A DNA stretch of 64,000 bases. Source: Micrasema longulum. Its lineage: Eukaryota; Arthropoda; Insecta; Trichoptera; Brachycentridae. The stretch lies in contig JAGVSM010003642.1 in NCBI GenBank assembly GCA_022494885.1, forward strand, positions 1 through 64,000. Direction: 5' to 3'. Below are positions 54,203 through 64,000 of the stretch, piece by piece. A program made the translations under genes and the position numbers. Position 1 is the stretch's first letter; each line of letters starts with the position of its first letter. The notes beneath the pieces are model-generated. The model searched no databases. It worked only from the letters and a program-made list of their open reading frames with translations, and was not told the origin of the DNA.

Positions 54203-54660
54203 CTTAACAATATTTTGAATTTGTCCAAATTTTTTTTACAAAGACTGGATACAACTCTCTGGGGAGCTGTTTATATTAAAATATTACACCAAAGATTAAG
54301 AACATTTTAGAGAAGGTAATTCAGAAGTCTGGGCATCTACAGGGCTTACAATCTGTCTTTGGCTGGTTTAAGTAGCCACATAAGTACACACTGTGTTACA
54401 TTCCCCATTCAGCCCGTATTTAAACATCTATATTCCTTCGATTATTAAAGAGCTGAAACCATTATTTATGCGGGTAAGATTCATCAAATTGAATTATATC
54501 ACCTACATACTAGGCAACCATGTATGGACCAGGAGAAAATTCGATAAATATCGACAATATTTTGAATTTGTGCAAATTTTTTAAGATAAGGACTGGATTC
54601 AACTCCCTGGGATGCTCTTTATATTAAAACATTACAACAGAGATGAAGAACTTTCCGTTT
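54203..54660 (+). repeat. Family A unit, P-Q-body-P-Q
   Basis: caatattttgaatttgtcca (P), attacaccaaagattaagaa (Q), body aatctgtctttggctggttt, then P again at ~54558 and Q at ~54630. This is one full direct unit of about 350 bp plus the next start. More diverged than the 11 kb array. The start of a second Q runs into the sequence just before the RTE-1 insertion. Confidence 0.75.
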
Positions 54661-54699
54661 TGTTTTTTTCCCCTTATTATACTTTTTAAGTCGTAGTCA

Positions 54700-56036
54700 G
54701 AAGACTAATGGTTCTGTCGGTAAACTGTATGGGAAAATTATAATCGAGAAAGTAAGAAAGGTGACGAAAGACAAAGTGTGGGACGTGCAAGGAGCCTTTA
54801 TGAGTGGACGTGGATGCACGGATCAAATTTTTGCGCTGCGAATGCTAACGGAGAAGTTTTTGGCAAAAAGTCAAAAACTATTCTGCGCATTTGTCGATTT
54901 GCAAAAAGCGTATGATAAAGTAGATAGAATGAAATTGTGGGGCGTGTTGGAAAAGTATGGAGTAAACAATAAACTTATACATGCAGTATCGTCTCTCTAT
55001 GAGGAGAGTTCAGCGTGTATAAGAGTTAATGGGGGATTTACATCTTGGTTTGCGATCTCAAAAGGCGTGAAACAGGGATGTGTAATGTCACCATGGTTGT
55101 TTAATCTATACATGGACAACTGTATGAAAGAGATAGAATGTATGGGTATTGGAGCAAAAATGGATAATTTTTCAGTAAGCTGCTTGTTGTATGCTGACGA
55201 TGCAGTTCTGTTAGCAAGCAGCAAGGCTGATTTGCAGCAAATAGTCTCTAGAATGTATGATGTATGCCTGGAGAGCGAATTGGCGATGAACGAAAGTAAG
55301 TCAAAAGTGATGGTATTTGAAAGGGATAGTGAGGTTACTGACTGCATAATAAATGTAAACAACGAATGTCTCGAAGCAAGTAGAAGAATTTGTGTATCTG
55401 GAAAGCATGTTTTCAAGAGATGGAAGAGTAGAAAAAGATGTTGAAAGAAGAGTGAATGCGGGCAACAAAATGAACGGAGCACTAAGCACAGTAATTTCTA
55501 ATAAAAATATGTCAATCGAAGCTAAACTGGCAGTGCACAACGGAGTTTTAGTCCCAACACTTATGTATGGAAGTGAAACATGGAACTGGCAGAGGAAGGA
55601 TGAAAGCCGAGTGAACGCGGTTGAAATGCGATCTCTTAGACGAATGTGTGGGAAATCAATGTATGACAGGGTTACGAATGATGAAATCAGGCGAGAGTGT
55701 AAATCTGAGAAAAGTATAATTGATAAGATTAAGAAAGGGTCTCTGAGATGGTTTGGTCACGTAGAACGAATGGACGACGGGAGAATGGTAAAACAAGTAT
55801 ACATGGCAAAAATGAATGGCAACGTTAGACGAGGACGACCAAGGAAGACGTGGCATGATCAGATAAACCAAAATCTTAAGTCTGGTCATGTCAAAAGCAG
55901 ACTGAACCGAAGGGCATGTATGACAAGATGTATGAATGTGGAAGAGGCTAGGAGTGTATGCGAGGATAGACGTGTGTGGCGGTCCATTCTCTCTGCCTAC
56001 CCCTACGGGGAAATGGCGTGATGGTAGTAGTAGTAG
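54700..56036 (+). mobile_element. Young 5'-truncated RTE-1 copy, 12-bp TSD
   Basis: Flanked by aagtcgtagtca at 54688-54699 and 56037-56048, a perfect 12-bp TSD. The 3' end is gcgtgatggtagtagtagta, a GTA-type tail. 5' truncation lies inside the RT (about residue 'LSVVGKLYG'). Near-intact reading frames and the perfect TSD suggest it is the most recent large insertion in the window. Confidence 0.92.
54740..56021 (+). pseudogene. RTE-1 reverse transcriptase 3' half, one frameshift
   Basis: KVWDVQGAFMSGRGCTDQIF, FCAFVDLQKAYDKVDRMKLW (motif A), KGVKQGCVMSPWLFNLYMDN (motif B), CLLYADDAVLLASSKADLQQ (motif C with YADD), then a frame change near 55374. There tcgaagcaagtag has one extra base relative to the minus-strand copy and RTE-2. 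The second frame (55392-56021) reads MYLESMFSRDGRVEKDVERR, LMYGSETWNWQRKDES, SLRWFGHVERMDDGR, RRGRPRKTWHDQINQN and SILSAYPYGEMA-stop. The catalytic core is intact, but endonuclease and N-terminal RT are absent through 5' truncation. Confidence 0.9.
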
Positions 56037-56048
56037 AAGTCGTAGTCA

Positions 56049-56650
56049 AAAAAATAAACTTAGAAATTTATAACCTGGGCATGTAACATAATATAGAAAC
56101 GTTATTGGTCCATTGGAATTAAGTTTGATGTTGTATACTATGAAGCCTTGTCATTATGTTGTAAGTTTGCTGAATAAAAGAAAATAAAAATTATAATAAA
56201 TTTTTAAAAATAAAAAATAATAATAACTCATTTTAAGACGGGTTGTAAAAAAGATTAAATTAACTAAAATAATATGTATGAGTTCTCGTATTACGGATGC
56301 CGAGAGGGGCAGTTACAGCAATACTTGGGTTATTGCATCTGATAAGGGTCATATAAATTCTCTACTTCCGGGACTTATGAAAAAGTTTTAAAAAAGTCCC
56401 ACGCGTGAGGGGTTCTGCAATAAATATTGCCATAGCGAAGTTCGTTTCAAATACCCTCGTAATAGGGGTGCCGAGAGCTGATTAAATTTTCTCTTTTATT
56501 TACTATTTTATTGTGTAGCTACTGAGTGGAATTATAATTCAAGAATATTGCTTTTGTACAATACTCTATACCTTTTTTTTTTCTTTTTAGGTTGTAATTT
56601 ATGCATTTATTCTTGTTCTTTTTTCTTTCTTTGATCAACTGGCTGGCGGC
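56049..56650. other. Unassigned stretch
   Basis: 56280-56480 has three related words (gttctcgtattacggatgcc / ataccctcgtaataggggtgcc, each followed by gagag) and may be a small diverged repeat. Nothing else. Confidence 0.35.
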
Positions 56651-56651
56651 G

Positions 56652-56835
56652 TGATCTTCAACAATATTTTGAGTCTGTCTTTTTTTTAAAACAAGGACTA
56701 GATTGCATTCAGAAGAGATATTCAAATTATCAAGAATGTCACACAGTGTGCCAAATGTCTTTTTAAACCAACCAATTACAGGTTTTTTTTTTTTTATATC
56801 TCTCTAAATGTCTCTTCATCTCTGCTGTAGGACGA
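56652..56835 (+). repeat. Family A foldback remnant
   Basis: caacaatattttgagtctgt and acaaggactagattgcattc (P) are followed by inverted body and Q: gtcacacagtgtgccaaatg, aaatgtctcttcatctctgc. P joined to inverted Q supports the inverted-end structure of family A. Confidence 0.65.
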
Positions 56836-56869
56836 GGTCTTAGTTTTCGCGTAAAAACACTATTTTTTT

Positions 56870-57280
56870 AAAAATTTTATTTTATTTATACAAATACATA
56901 CAAATCACAAAAAAAAATAAAAATAACGTATCCCAAACTCTATGAGGCCAAGGGCCAAATGTTATCTTTTTTTTAAGCCAATCAATAGGCTTAAGTAAGC
57001 CCTAATAGATTGACATTTATGAGTTATACTTAATCTAAATATAAACAAAGTGTATAATTAACAAAAGGTATGTATATAGCATAATCAAAGCGGTAACGGC
57101 AAGTGTGACATCGCGAGTCAGGAGAGACAACACCGCTTGCTTCTTAAATGCCTGCCCTTGCTGCAGGAACACATCGATACTACCGTTTAGTGAGATTTCG
57201 TTCACTGTTCTGAGGTCCTTGGCAGAAGGAAAAAGAATCCGATGTTAGTTTTATAATTTCCCACAGCAAAGACAGGATTG
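56870..57280 (-). pseudogene. Retroelement 3' end with short unidentified ORF
   Basis: A minus-strand frame reads ILFPSAKDLRTVNEISLNGS, IDVFLQQGQAFKKQAVLSLL and TRDVTLAVTALIMLYTYLLL. A UTR follows, ending tgtataaataaaataaaat (minus strand), a non-LTR-like tail. The peptide looks like the C-terminus of a repeat-encoded protein, but I cannot name the family. Confidence 0.45.
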
Positions 57281-58962
57281 GTATTAATTATTTATTAACG
57301 GCCGCAGCCAATTTACACAAATTTTATAAAAGTTAAAAAGTAATAAAATAAATGATACATATATAAACATATAGTTTATGAATCATACAAACATATTATG
57401 ATGTACACATAAGCACATTATATAATGCCCATTGGGCGTATATATAAATAAATGAATAAATAAAAAAATAAAAAAATTAATAAATAAATAAATAAATAAA
57501 AAATAAATATATATATATATGTTGTATACGTTAGAATAAATAAATTGAATTTCAAATATTTATTAACAGATTACTTTTTTTCATTGCTTATAATGTCGGT
57601 AGTACTTTTTTTCCTATTTACAACTAAATTAGTATGTTGAAACAAAACAGAAAGTAAGTATGATTGTTTATAAATAATATTTCAGGGGTCGCAAACTAAT
57701 TACATTTATAATTTTTTTTTTTTAAATTAAGATAATTATCTAAGTATTTGTAATAACCTTACGCCAAATATTTAAAATCCTACCAAATAATAAGTAGATA
57801 TGTATCTAAAATACATAATGTGATTACATGTTGTGTTCACCCTTAGTTACAAATTCCCAGAAAAAAAAATAAGGGTAAGTATTAAGTATCGGATTAAATT
57901 ATATTTTTATCAATTTAATATTTTAAGTAAAGGACTGTTATTTTTTTCTTTAATATGGTTATTTATTACCTTAAAAAAATATTATTAGCGGCTATTAAAA
58001 TTTTTTAAATGTTCTCAACTGTTAGGTATATGTGTGTTTATGTGTATGCATATGTGCGTGTATGTATGTTTGTATATGTGTGTGTGTATTTAAATAGATA
58101 TATAAATATGTGTAAATGCGTGTGTTTGTGTGTATGTATGTATGTATGAGTGTGTATGTATGTATGTACATATATATAATATTTCTAATTGTTTTTAGTT
58201 TTTATATATGTAATATTTTAATTTTATTTTTACATGTATTTTCTTTAATTTTAAGATAGAATAAATAAAATATGTAATTAGTTTGAGACCCCTGAAACAA
58301 TATATATAAATATATATCCAAGCAGTCATACTTGCTACCTAGATGGGTTTATTCCGTTGTACATAGTAAGTGGGTTCTACTGACTTTGCAACAATAACCG
58401 ATTAACCAGAAATTTAATCTGTTTGTATAACAAACCATATAAAGGTCTATTTATTTTTATTTTTGCTGAATTTGTGTGCCTACTAATGTGTGCCTTTGTA
58501 AGATTTACAAACCTTCAATGCATCTCTTTTTTACTATTTTTCTTCTATACTTCACTGTAAAATATTATATTTTTTTAACATACATTACTTTTATTGAGTT
58601 TACCAATTTACTGTGTTTTCTTTCTTTTAAAAAACTTTGTACTTAACTTAAATTTTGTACAAATTAGCTACGGCCGTAAGTTATAATGACAAATTAATAA
58701 ATAAACAATTATCTACTAATGAGTTTTTTGTCATATCATTCAAAGAAAGGGGAAACGGGCGAAGAACCGCAATAAATAAACGCTTAAAACCTTAATTTTT
58801 CACTTGAATTAAAAATAAAAATAATTTTCGAGGAAACTCAAGATGCGTTATATATATTTTTTCTATCGTTAGGAAACCTAAATGAAGGTCTCATATGCTA
58901 TTTAATATTTTTTATTTATTTTTATTTTTAATAAATATATTCACACACATAAATTAACACAC
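57281..58962. other. AT-rich stretch with microsatellites
   Basis: 57440-57525 is aaataaat/atatat simple repeat; 58025-58175 is a long (TATG/TGTG)n-rich run. No genes. Confidence 0.6.
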
Positions 58963-58964
58963 AA

Positions 58965-59752
58965 CATACTTATGGCGAATGCTGATTTTATTTACAAGTA
59001 AGCTATAAAAAATATCATATATTTGTACCTACATAGGAGTTACATAATATATTGTAAGTAATATATACCATACATTGATATTTTTCTGTGGCTCTGTGTG
59101 ATACAACATCTCTCATCCATGAAATCAACTCAAACGATGTAATTTCGTGATATATTATATTGTATAGTTTTATTTTCCATTACTTAAATATATAATTCAT
59201 TAAAAAATAAATAAAAAATGCCACATTGAATTCAGTCGATATTAGGTATTCAATTGAAATGTCAACTGACCGAATTGTTCTAGTAATTAATAGTGCTTAA
59301 AACGGCCGCGCGAAGCGCTATATGTCCTGCAATATGACACATGAAAGTAATTATGGTCTTATGTCAAAAGTACCATCTCAAAGAAAAATAGTTCTTAAGA
59401 GACAATGTTTGAAATACTGTTTTCCAAATCAAGAATCTTCAAGTAATGTGTGTAATCTGCAAGTTTAATCTAGGTGAAAAAACCCACACTGGGGTCAATA
59501 CATTCAAAATAAAGTATACTTATTTGTATGAAAAAATAAGCTGGAATAATCGGCTAGTTTCTTGGCTCGCCGCAGGCGCAGGCGCGTTTTATTTAAATTT
59601 ATATTTATATTAGGATAAAAATACATACGGTGGAAATGATTTAAAATAAATATTAATTATTTATTTGTTTTTCTGTTAATAAAACATTATTATAGTTAGT
59701 CAAATATAATGGTAAGCTGCGCATAATCGCTTCTATACACAGTTCGCCCTGC
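58965..59752 (-). mobile_element. Repeat X, uninterrupted copy
   Basis: This ~790-bp block is the reverse complement of 6908-7444 joined to 12257-12485. It shows the empty sites for RTE-2 and for the A array in the other copy. No ORF fits it as a gene. The 88-codon ORF 59653-59919 crosses its border and is not called. Ends lack obvious TIRs or a poly(A)-type tail. Confidence 0.8.
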
Positions 59753-61135
59753 AACATAAATGTGTATTTACACACATACTTGCATACACAGATATAAAAA
59801 ATACACAATATAAATATTTTAATACAAAAAAACCTAAAAGTAACATATTTTGCTCGCAATTTAGCTAAAGTAATGAAAAACATCTCTTTCCTTGACCCGC
59901 TTTTTAGCATATTTTTCAATGGTGTGATTGGTTACTTCCATGTCTCTCACATTATTAGTAAATACATTTTATAGTATAGGAGCGTAGAAGAGTGCATTTA
60001 TCTATCCTGGTCTACTTTTAAAGAGGAGTACTTTTATTTTAGGGTTAAACTTCTAACAGGTTCGATTTTAAATAGTTAAGCATAAGTTTTTTGCGTTAAT
60101 GCATTTCAAAGCCTGTACGCAATAAGTTACTTTTTTTGTTTTATATGAAAAATTAAAATTTGGTGTTTTTCGTTATTTTTTTTAACGTTTAGGTCGTTTG
60201 CGTTACGATTTGTGCTATGAAGGACCATTTTTTTTTATTATTTTTCGTTTATAGTTATGCTAATACTTTTCGATAAAAAAAATCGCTATTTTCGATCTGT
60301 CCTAATGCCCATGTCATCTTCAACATTCTACAACTGTCTTTTTTACATATTTTTTTAACATTCTACTAATTCCATCAGCATAATATTTTTTTAAAAAAAC
60401 GGGTGTTATATAAATCTCACTCAAAATGTTTACTAAACTTGCTTAACATTTTTAAAGGATTTTTATCTGCAGACAACATTCTAGATCTCACTTTTACGCA
60501 ACATTCTTTCCATTTTGACAACCCTATAGAAAACACATGCAAATTTTAAAGATGAAGGTTGACAATCGCCATTTTGTTTGTGCGTCGTGTCCCTATAAGA
60601 GCACTACGTTTCCTTGAAATGTATGTGAAGAATATTAATCCAATATATTTTGCCGTTTGATTTAAAATTCTGACGAAAAATAATCAAATTTGATTACCTG
60701 GCCGTAGTACCGTATCAAATATTTTCAAACAAGCCTTTGTTGAAATTCGCAGAGGTAAACATTATTTCAAAAACATTTTTATTGCTATTCGATGTTGAGG
60801 AGTTTTAATATTTAATGTTTTAACTTTTTTGTTATTTATTGGAGGGTATTTTTCAATATCGAATTTATTACCCGAATTCGTTCTTTATGGAAATTCGGAA
60901 TTCTCCGAAACATTTATTGAACATGTGGTACATTAATAAAATGATACATTTTGTCATAGATATGTTACAAAACAAATTCATATTATAAATTAAATCAACA
61001 ATCAATTGTACACTTTCCGTGTCAATAAGTATTTCTTAATTTGTATTTTTGCTCTCGAAAATATCAGATTTTTCCATGGGTTAAATTCGTTGAATTAGAC
61101 AGTTTTATTGATTCTTTAACAGAAAATATCATGAA
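59753..61135. other. AT-rich stretch, nothing identified
   Basis: No shared repeat, SINE or RT motif seen. Confidence 0.4.
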
Positions 61136-61137
61136 CC

Positions 61138-61500
61138 TTTACAAATTACAACAGGGATGAAGAATACTTTAAGTAAGGAAATATGGACGTCTAGGCACTT
61201 ACAGGGCTTATGACTTGTCATTGGCTGATTTAAGTGGCCACTTTACACACTGTGTAACATTCACCATTCAGTCCATATTTGAACTTATATATTCCTTCAA
61301 TTCTTTCATCTGTTGATGTTTGTGAAGTAAAAGAGTTAAAACCTTTATTTCTGTGAAAGTCATAAGCTCTGTTAATGCCTAGACTTCCAAATTCTCATAT
61401 TTAATGTATTCTCCACCCCCGTTGTAATTTGTTAATCTTAATGACTCCCGAGGGGGTGAAATCCAGTCTTTTGTCTACAAACATTTGCATAAACTCAAAC
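61138..61500 (+). mobile_element. Family A foldback copy with inverted ends
   Basis: Q and body run forward (attacaacagggatgaagaa, gtggccactttacacactgt, gttgatgtttgtgaagtaaa). Inverted body and Q follow (gtcataagctctgttaatgc, ctccacccccgttgtaattt), then inverted P (ccagtcttttgtctacaaac). This shows family A as a long-inverted-repeat element of ~0.4 kb. SINE-1 is inserted in its inverted P. Confidence 0.8.
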
Positions 61501-61501
61501 T

Positions 61502-61685
61502 GGCGGCCTCCGTGGTGTAGTGGTCAAGACACTTGACTCACGCACGGGAGGTTCCGGGTTCGATTCCCGGTGAGAACACAAAAATTAAAATGTGATTTTT
61601 CTCAAGCCTGGGTGCTCTGTGATGTAATTCACCACTGTAATTAGGCCTCCTGGCATGTAGTGGTGCAGAAAAAAAAAAAAAGTAA
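61502..61685 (+). mobile_element. SINE-1 copy inside family A
   Basis: ggcggcctccgtggtgtagt, ttgactcacgcacgggaggt, tccgggttcgattcccggtg, then ctcaagcctgggtgctctgt, aattcaccactgtaattagg and a poly(A) tail. The A sequence seems to resume as aaaatattgttatc, so the insertion split actcaaa/atattg. Confidence 0.9.
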
Positions 61686-61804
61686 AATATTGTTATCATT
61701 AATCTTTTTTTCTCAAAGGGTTAAAATGTTGTATCAATATTTTGACCCGTTTATTTTGATAACAATACCATCAACGGATTTTTAAATATTATGATTTGAG
61801 TTGT

Positions 61805-61975
61805 TCTGAGAGTGAAATAGAACTCAGGACAAGCGTTTTTGACTCGACGGCTGCTCTCAGTCAAAAATCCCAAACAAGGAAATCGAGTAAGTATAAATCT
61901 GTCTCGTTTTGTAGTAGTTGACGCGTCAATAGACTATTTCTTGAGGTCTTGAGTTCGATTACTGGCAGGATGATA
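61805..61975 (+). mobile_element. SINE-2 5' part
   Basis: gactcgacggctgctctcag, ggaaatcgagtaagtataaa, gttttgtagtagttgacgcg (box A relative), gagttcgattactggcagga (box B). The body and GAT tail are missing; it runs directly into an inverted family A piece. Confidence 0.65.
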
Positions 61976-62135
61976 CACTGACAGAAGTTAACAAATTGAA
62001 GAGTTTAGGAAATGTGGATGTTTAAATATGAGCAGAATGGTGAATGTTACACAAAGTAAAAATAAGCCACTTAAATTACCCAATTACAGGCTATAAGCCC
62101 TGTAAATGCCTAGATATCCATATTCCTTTCTGAAA
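61976..62135 (-). repeat. Family A fragment (body and Q)
   Basis: The minus strand carries body and Q words: gagcagaatggtgaatgtta and aagccctgtaaatgcctaga in the plus strand are their complements. The inverted P follows at 62470-62525 (ctccctggggatgaaattcg) after 330 bp of other sequence. Confidence 0.7.
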
Positions 62136-62469
62136 ATACTGACCCGTGCACATAGAAACCTTGGTTTTGTACTTCGTACATGTCAGGTATTAAAAGATAT
62201 TGCGTGTATTAAAATGGTCTACTTTGCTTACATGTCCACCCTCATTCCAATATAACACCCACTCACCCACCCTCTCACTCACTTACACTCACACAAACAC
62301 ACTAGTATGTATCGTACGTGTATTTAATGTATTTCTGTGGATTATGTCATTGGTTTTATTCTCTGTATATTTTATTTGTTATACTTTTGTGACATGTATT
62401 ACTGTTGATATCCCCAATAAATAAACAAAAATATATTTTCCTTTGGTTTTGCATCAAATTTAGATCTAA
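62136..62469. other. Insert within family A, CA/CT-rich part
   Basis: Includes a cactcactcaccc-type simple repeat (62250-62300) and an aataaataaaca tail-like end near 62416. The 74-codon ORF 62200-62424 crosses the simple repeat and is not called. Possibly an unrecognised retroposon. Confidence 0.35.
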
Positions 62470-62525
62470 ATAACTCCCTGGGGATGAAATTCGGCCTGTC
62501 TACGAATATTTCGACATACTTAAAA
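62470..62525 (-). repeat. Family A inverted P
   Basis: aactccctggggatgaaatt and ggcctgtctacgaatatttc; complement of the P segment. Confidence 0.6.
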
Positions 62526-63688
62526 CATTGCTTTTATTTTTTGTTTTTACAACTAATATTTGTCATGAAAATTTGATTAAATTTTGGTATTTTGCAAACT
62601 ATAACTTTTTCATTTTTAAAATATTTGACAAAATAATTTCATCCAATTTCTCTTACAAAACGTAATTCCTAAAAATATTCAATATTCATCAACGAAAACG
62701 TCTTCTAAAGTAAAGAACTCTATGACATGATTCTTGTGAAATTTCATTTTGAAAGAATTTTCTAGAAACCTTATCTGTTTACATTCTTTTGTCCCTAAAT
62801 GAAGAAAGCTTACTACTTAACTCTTGTTTAAAAATGTATCACTATTCCTAAGAAAACAGTTTTTCTTAAATTTGTTGACTCAATTTAATTTACGTATTTG
62901 ATTGAACAACGTAGTACCTACTTCTATTGAATTTATGAATTTATTTTTGATTCATTAAATTTAATGTCGAAAAATTAAAAATTTACGAATTATGAGTTTT
63001 GAATTGAGAATTAAGAGAAAAATTCACAGATAACGAAATGCGTGGTTTGTTCATACAAACATATTTCCATATTTTTTTTCTATATTTTTATTTATTTATT
63101 TATTAATGGCACAAGTGCAATGATTTTTTTACTCACAATAGATTTTTATCGTTTTTTATTTTGAACCGTCTTTTATAGGAGCTTGAAACATCTAAAAACC
63201 CCTAAAAGAGCCTTGTTTTATCTGCTGTTTTCGGACGTATGGTATACGAATATGATATCTTTTTTTTTAAAAAAAACAGAACGTGGTGACACAATTTTTT
63301 TTTCTGATACTATTTGAAAAAAAAGAGGCATCTGCTCGAACGACTGAAAAAATATATTCAAATATTATTTTAGTATCGGTTGAATGAAAAATTTTAATTT
63401 GTGAAATCAATAATCCATCATTTTTTATTCCAGCTCAATTAAGCGGGTAGCAAAGTTATAAACAATATATTTTAAAAAAAATCATCGAGAAAACTAAAAC
63501 GGATTTAAAGATAACATAACTAGAAACGAAAAAAATAATTAAATCAATAAAAACAAAAAAATGAATAAATAAATTCCAAATTAAGATAACACACACAATG
63601 TTTCACCAAATACATTAAATACCAGCTGAAAATCGTGAGGAAAAAAACCTAAATTCATTTTAAAATGGTCAAAAAATGATTATAAACA
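62526..63688. other. AT-rich stretch, nothing identified
   Basis: tttatttatttattaatggcacaagtgcaa near 63090 resembles the family O tail in minus orientation. Otherwise nothing. Confidence 0.4.
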
Positions 63689-63689
63689 G

Positions 63690-63885
63690 CAAATGAAACT
63701 TAAGTGTGCACATAAATATATTTTATTCTTCATTTTTTATTAAACTACGAGTATGTACTAACTTTTTATTAAGAATAAAAAAAATGTAACGTAACTCGCA
63801 GACAAGCTTCGGCTTTGCGGGAGCAAAAATACAATTATGTATGTAACTTATTTGTTAAAATAAATATAACTTTTTTTTTTTTTAA
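63690..63885 (+). repeat. Family J retroelement 3' UTR
   Basis: aatgaaacttaagtgtgcac (ending in the RT stop context seen at 32175), gtaactcgcagacaagcttc, ggctttgcgggagcaaaaat and an aataaatataa tail match the reverse complement of 31985-32180. Only the 3' UTR is present. Confidence 0.65.
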
Positions 63886-63889
63886 TTGG

Positions 63890-64000
63890 CTGATTATGAT
63901 GTGAGAATTTTTTCCTAACCGTTCTCTGAGGCCTGCTATCCGGTACCTCAGCAGTATATCCCAGTAAGGAAGTTTACCAGCGTTCCACTCGCACTGAAAG
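63890..64000. other. Window end, GC-richer unassigned sequence
   Basis: ggcctgctatccggtacctc and agtttaccagcgttccactc stand out from the AT-rich context. Possibly the start of another element or exon cut by the window edge. Confidence 0.3.

Noticed and set aside
54997..55482. 161-codon minus-strand ORF
   Set aside because: Antisense of the RTE-1 RT at 54.7-56.0 kb.

Overview
The window reads as intergenic or intronic nuclear DNA of an AT-rich invertebrate, most likely an arthropod. I infer this from the retroelement types (RTE-like, jockey/CR1/L2-like and R1-like RT fragments), the tRNA-derived SINEs, the very low GC content and the absence of any intact host gene. I cannot name the species. 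No long ORF is a convincing host gene. Nearly all recognisable coding sequence is reverse-transcriptase debris in different states of decay, and the long ORFs antisense to it are shadows.

Layout. 0-6.4 kb: decayed non-LTR ends, minisatellite DNA, one possible host exon and a SINE tail. 6.9-12.5 kb: a nested block. A ~0.8 kb repeat ('X') was split by an almost full-length RTE-like retrotransposon (RTE-2, 7445-10912). It was split again by an array of 392-bp repeats with inverted ends ('A'), which itself holds a tRNA-derived SINE (SINE-1). A second copy of X at 58965-59752, in opposite orientation, lacks these insertions and proves the order. 12.6-26 kb: mostly AT-rich sequence with small fragments, MITE-like and palindromic elements, a 62-bp minisatellite and a 415-bp tandem duplication of an RT 3' end. 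26-36.7 kb: dense retroelement remains, including a 5'-truncated RTE-1 with a 12-bp target-site duplication (TSD), two split SINE families and several non-LTR 3' ends. 36.7-44 kb: candidate small exons, an RTE-2 fragment, an L2/CR1-like RT end and foldback elements. 48.8-53.3 kb: an RTE-2 copy split by a jockey/CR1-like element (5-bp TSD) and by a 113-bp-arm hairpin, plus further RT C-termini. 54.2-57.3 kb: A repeats, the youngest-looking RTE-1 copy (12-bp TSD, one frameshift) and another retroelement 3' end. 57.3-64 kb: AT-rich filler, the second X copy, A/SINE-1 composites and a retroelement 3' UTR.

The most unusual signal is a recurring 42-45 nt motif in at least three related repeat families (near 1.6, 14.8, 21.7, 26.8, 43.5 and 43.65 kb; partly at 33.1 kb). 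Its layout fits a minimal hammerhead ribozyme: a short closing stem, a CUGANGA-like core, a stem II hairpin, GAAA, a tiny stem III and a GUC cleavage triplet. Several copies carry one extra core nucleotide, so activity is uncertain. Family letters (A, B, X, RTE-1 and so on) are labels made for this window only.
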